This document shows positions 42,095 to 43,219 of a stretch of DNA of 43,219 nucleotides, piece after piece. The DNA lies in NCBI GenBank assembly GCA_017386585.1, contig JAFNPO010000136.1:1-43219 (forward strand). The letters are read 5' to 3'. The notes below the pieces were generated by a model. It was given only the letters and a program-made list of their open reading frames with translations, was not told the origin of the DNA and searched no databases. Every line of letters starts with the position of its first letter. Within the stretch, counting starts at the first letter, position 1. The DNA comes from Aeriscardovia sp. GTDB lineage: Bacteria; Actinomycetota; Actinomycetes; Actinomycetales; Bifidobacteriaceae. A program made the position numbers and the translations under genes.

Positions 42095-43219
42095 ATGGCA
42101 ATGGCTCTGGATTTAGCGATCATCCTGGCGGCGGGCGAGGGGACGCGCATGAAGTCCCGCAAACCAAAAACGCTGTTCACGCTGGGCGGCAGGACCTTCA
42201 TCAACCGTGTGATGTCAGCCGTTGACGCGGTAAAGCCGAAAATCCTGTCAGTCGTGGTCCGGTATGGCAAGGACCAGGTAAAGGCCGAAGCTCTGCGCAC
42301 GTTCCCCAAAGCCGTCATAGTCGAGCAGGACGAAATCCCGGGAACCGGATGTGCCGTGCAGTGTGCCATGTCCCAGCTAGCCGGCGACATTACCGACATC
42401 GATCCGCGGGGCGATGGCTCTGTACTCATCACCGCTGCGGACATGCCGCTGCTGGATGCGTCTACGCTCTCCAGGCTCATGGCTGCCCATGAGTGTTCTG
42501 ATGCCGTGGCCACTGTGCTGACAACGGTGTTGGATAGTCCCTTTGGCTACGGGCGCATCGTGCGCAGCGCCGATGGCTCCGTCGAGAAGATTGTGGAGGA
42601 GCGCGACGCTACCGACGAGCAGCGCACCATCTGCGAGGTGAATACTTCCGTGTACGTGTTCCAGACATCCGTATTGGCGCGGGCCATCGCCAATCTCAAT
42701 TCCCAGAACGACCAGAACGAGTTCTACCTAACCGACGCCATCGAGTTCGCCAGCAATTACGGCCGTGTGGGCGCGTTTGCTGCGCCGGATTCCCTGGCCG
42801 TCATGGGCGTCAACGACCGTGTGCAGCTGTCACGCCTGGCCAAGGCCCACAACCGCCGCGTGTGCGAACGCTGGATGCGCGAAGGAGTTAGCATCCTCGA
42901 CCCGGACACCACATGGATTGACGACGCTGTGCGCTTGGCGCGCGACGTCGAACTATTGCCGAACACGTTCCTACGCGGCCGTACGGTCGTGGACGAGGGC
43001 ACCATCATCGGACCAGACGTGGAGCTAGTAGACATGAAAGTCGGCCAGGACGCGCGTATCCACCGCGCGCTCATGCAAAATAGCGTCGTCGGCCCGCGCG
43101 CCGAGGTCGGCCCGTTCTCCTACATGCGCCCGGGTTGCATGCTGGGCGGCGGCGCCAAACAGGGCACCTGCGTGGAGATGAAGAAGTCGACGATTGGCGA
43201 CGGCACGAAAGTGCCGCAT
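42095..43219 (+). CDS. glmU: bifunctional GlmU (UDP-GlcNAc synthesis), 5' part
   Basis: The first 375 codons of GlmU, the enzyme that acetylates glucosamine 1-phosphate and couples it to UTP for cell-wall precursors. The gene runs off the right edge. The N-terminal uridyltransferase has LAAGEGTRMKSRKPKTL (nucleotide-binding motif), EQDEIPGTGCAVQCAM, ITAADMPLL (metal Asp), YGRIV, ICEVNTSVYVF and NEFYLTDAI. From about residue 250 the linker helix leads into the left-handed beta-helix acetyltransferase (DVELLPNTFLRGRTVVDEG, GPRAEVGPFSYMRPG). Start ATG 42095 with GGAAGGA four bases upstream; ATG 42101 has a better spacing of ten. The catalytic residues of the acetyltransferase lie beyond the window or at its edge. 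Confidence 0.95.
   Translation, partial: MAMALDLAIILAAGEGTRMKSRKPKTLFTLGGRTFINRVMSAVDAVKPKILSVVVRYGKDQVKAEALRTFPKAVIVEQDEIPGTGCAVQCAMSQLAGDITDIDPRGDGSVLITAADMPLLDASTLSRLMAAHECSDAVATVLTTVLDSPFGYGRIVRSADGSVEKIVEERDATDEQRTICEVNTSVYVFQTSVLARAIANLNSQNDQNEFYLTDAIEFASNYGRVGAFAAPDSLAVMGVNDRVQLSRLAKAHNRRVCERWMREGVSILDPDTTWIDDAVRLARDVELLPNTFLRGRTVVDEGTIIGPDVELVDMKVGQDARIHRALMQNSVVGPRAEVGPFSYMRPGCMLGGGAKQGTCVEMKKSTIGDGTKVPH

Overview
The window looks like a chromosomal segment of a high-GC Gram-positive bacterium, most likely a member of the Bifidobacteriaceae. The reasons are the actinobacterial DUF3043/DUF4191 membrane proteins beside lpd, a SpoU methyltransferase directly before pheS-pheT, the run TPR protein-HAD phosphatase-tlyA-nadK-recN-small protein-nadD, and a YkoE-type thiamin ECF transporter. 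The family assignments come from motifs I can read and from memory; no database search was possible.

Layout. 1-3992: a minus-strand group (DUF3043, lpd, the start of a DUF4191 protein) diverges from an M20 dipeptidase. 4013-8233: a terminator, a TPP riboswitch, two tandem YkoE S-components and one large protein that fuses two ABC ATPases with the EcfT membrane subunit. 8390-23250: a large accessory region devoted to DNA restriction and phage defence. 23318-28130: SpoU rRNA/tRNA methyltransferase, pheS, pheT. 28272-29066: a DUF4190-like membrane protein. About 29205-30530: a multiply frameshifted pseudogene. 30747-39709: a tightly packed operon ending with nadD, then prs. 39806-39876: tRNA-Gln(UUG). 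The right end carries a small membrane protein and the 5' part of glmU, with two long intergenic stretches in which I recognise no gene.

The accessory region is the most interesting part. It reads as two nested restriction-modification (RM) loci. The outer one is dead. A methyltransferase with an ACGNGNF motif I (8390-9485) breaks off just before its expected NPPY half. A fragment encoding MKFDVII reappears about 11 kb later at 20752, followed by a frameshift-ridden remnant of a GIY-YIG-like/SF2 restriction helicase (20970-23250).

Between the two halves sits an island. It holds a ribbon-helix-helix regulator, an intact NPPY methyltransferase, an intact 1108-residue helicase with an N-terminal GIY-YIG-like domain and a C-terminal methyltransferase-like segment, an Mrr-type endonuclease, two small frameshifted genes, an Abi_2-type abortive-infection gene, and a tyrosine integrase broken by several frameshifts. 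The Mrr gene has a good Shine-Dalgarno and ATG at 15605, followed by a run of eight G that puts the body of the protein out of frame. One extra G would restore it, so it looks like a phase-variable nuclease captured in the OFF state. The island appears stranded because its integrase is inactive, while its RM core is still open.

The housekeeping parts cooperate in ordinary ways: thiamin uptake under TPP control, Phe-tRNA synthesis, NAD synthesis (nadD, nadK), PRPP supply (prs) for nucleotides and NAD, ribosome modification (tlyA, spoU), DNA repair (recN) and cell-wall precursor synthesis (glmU).
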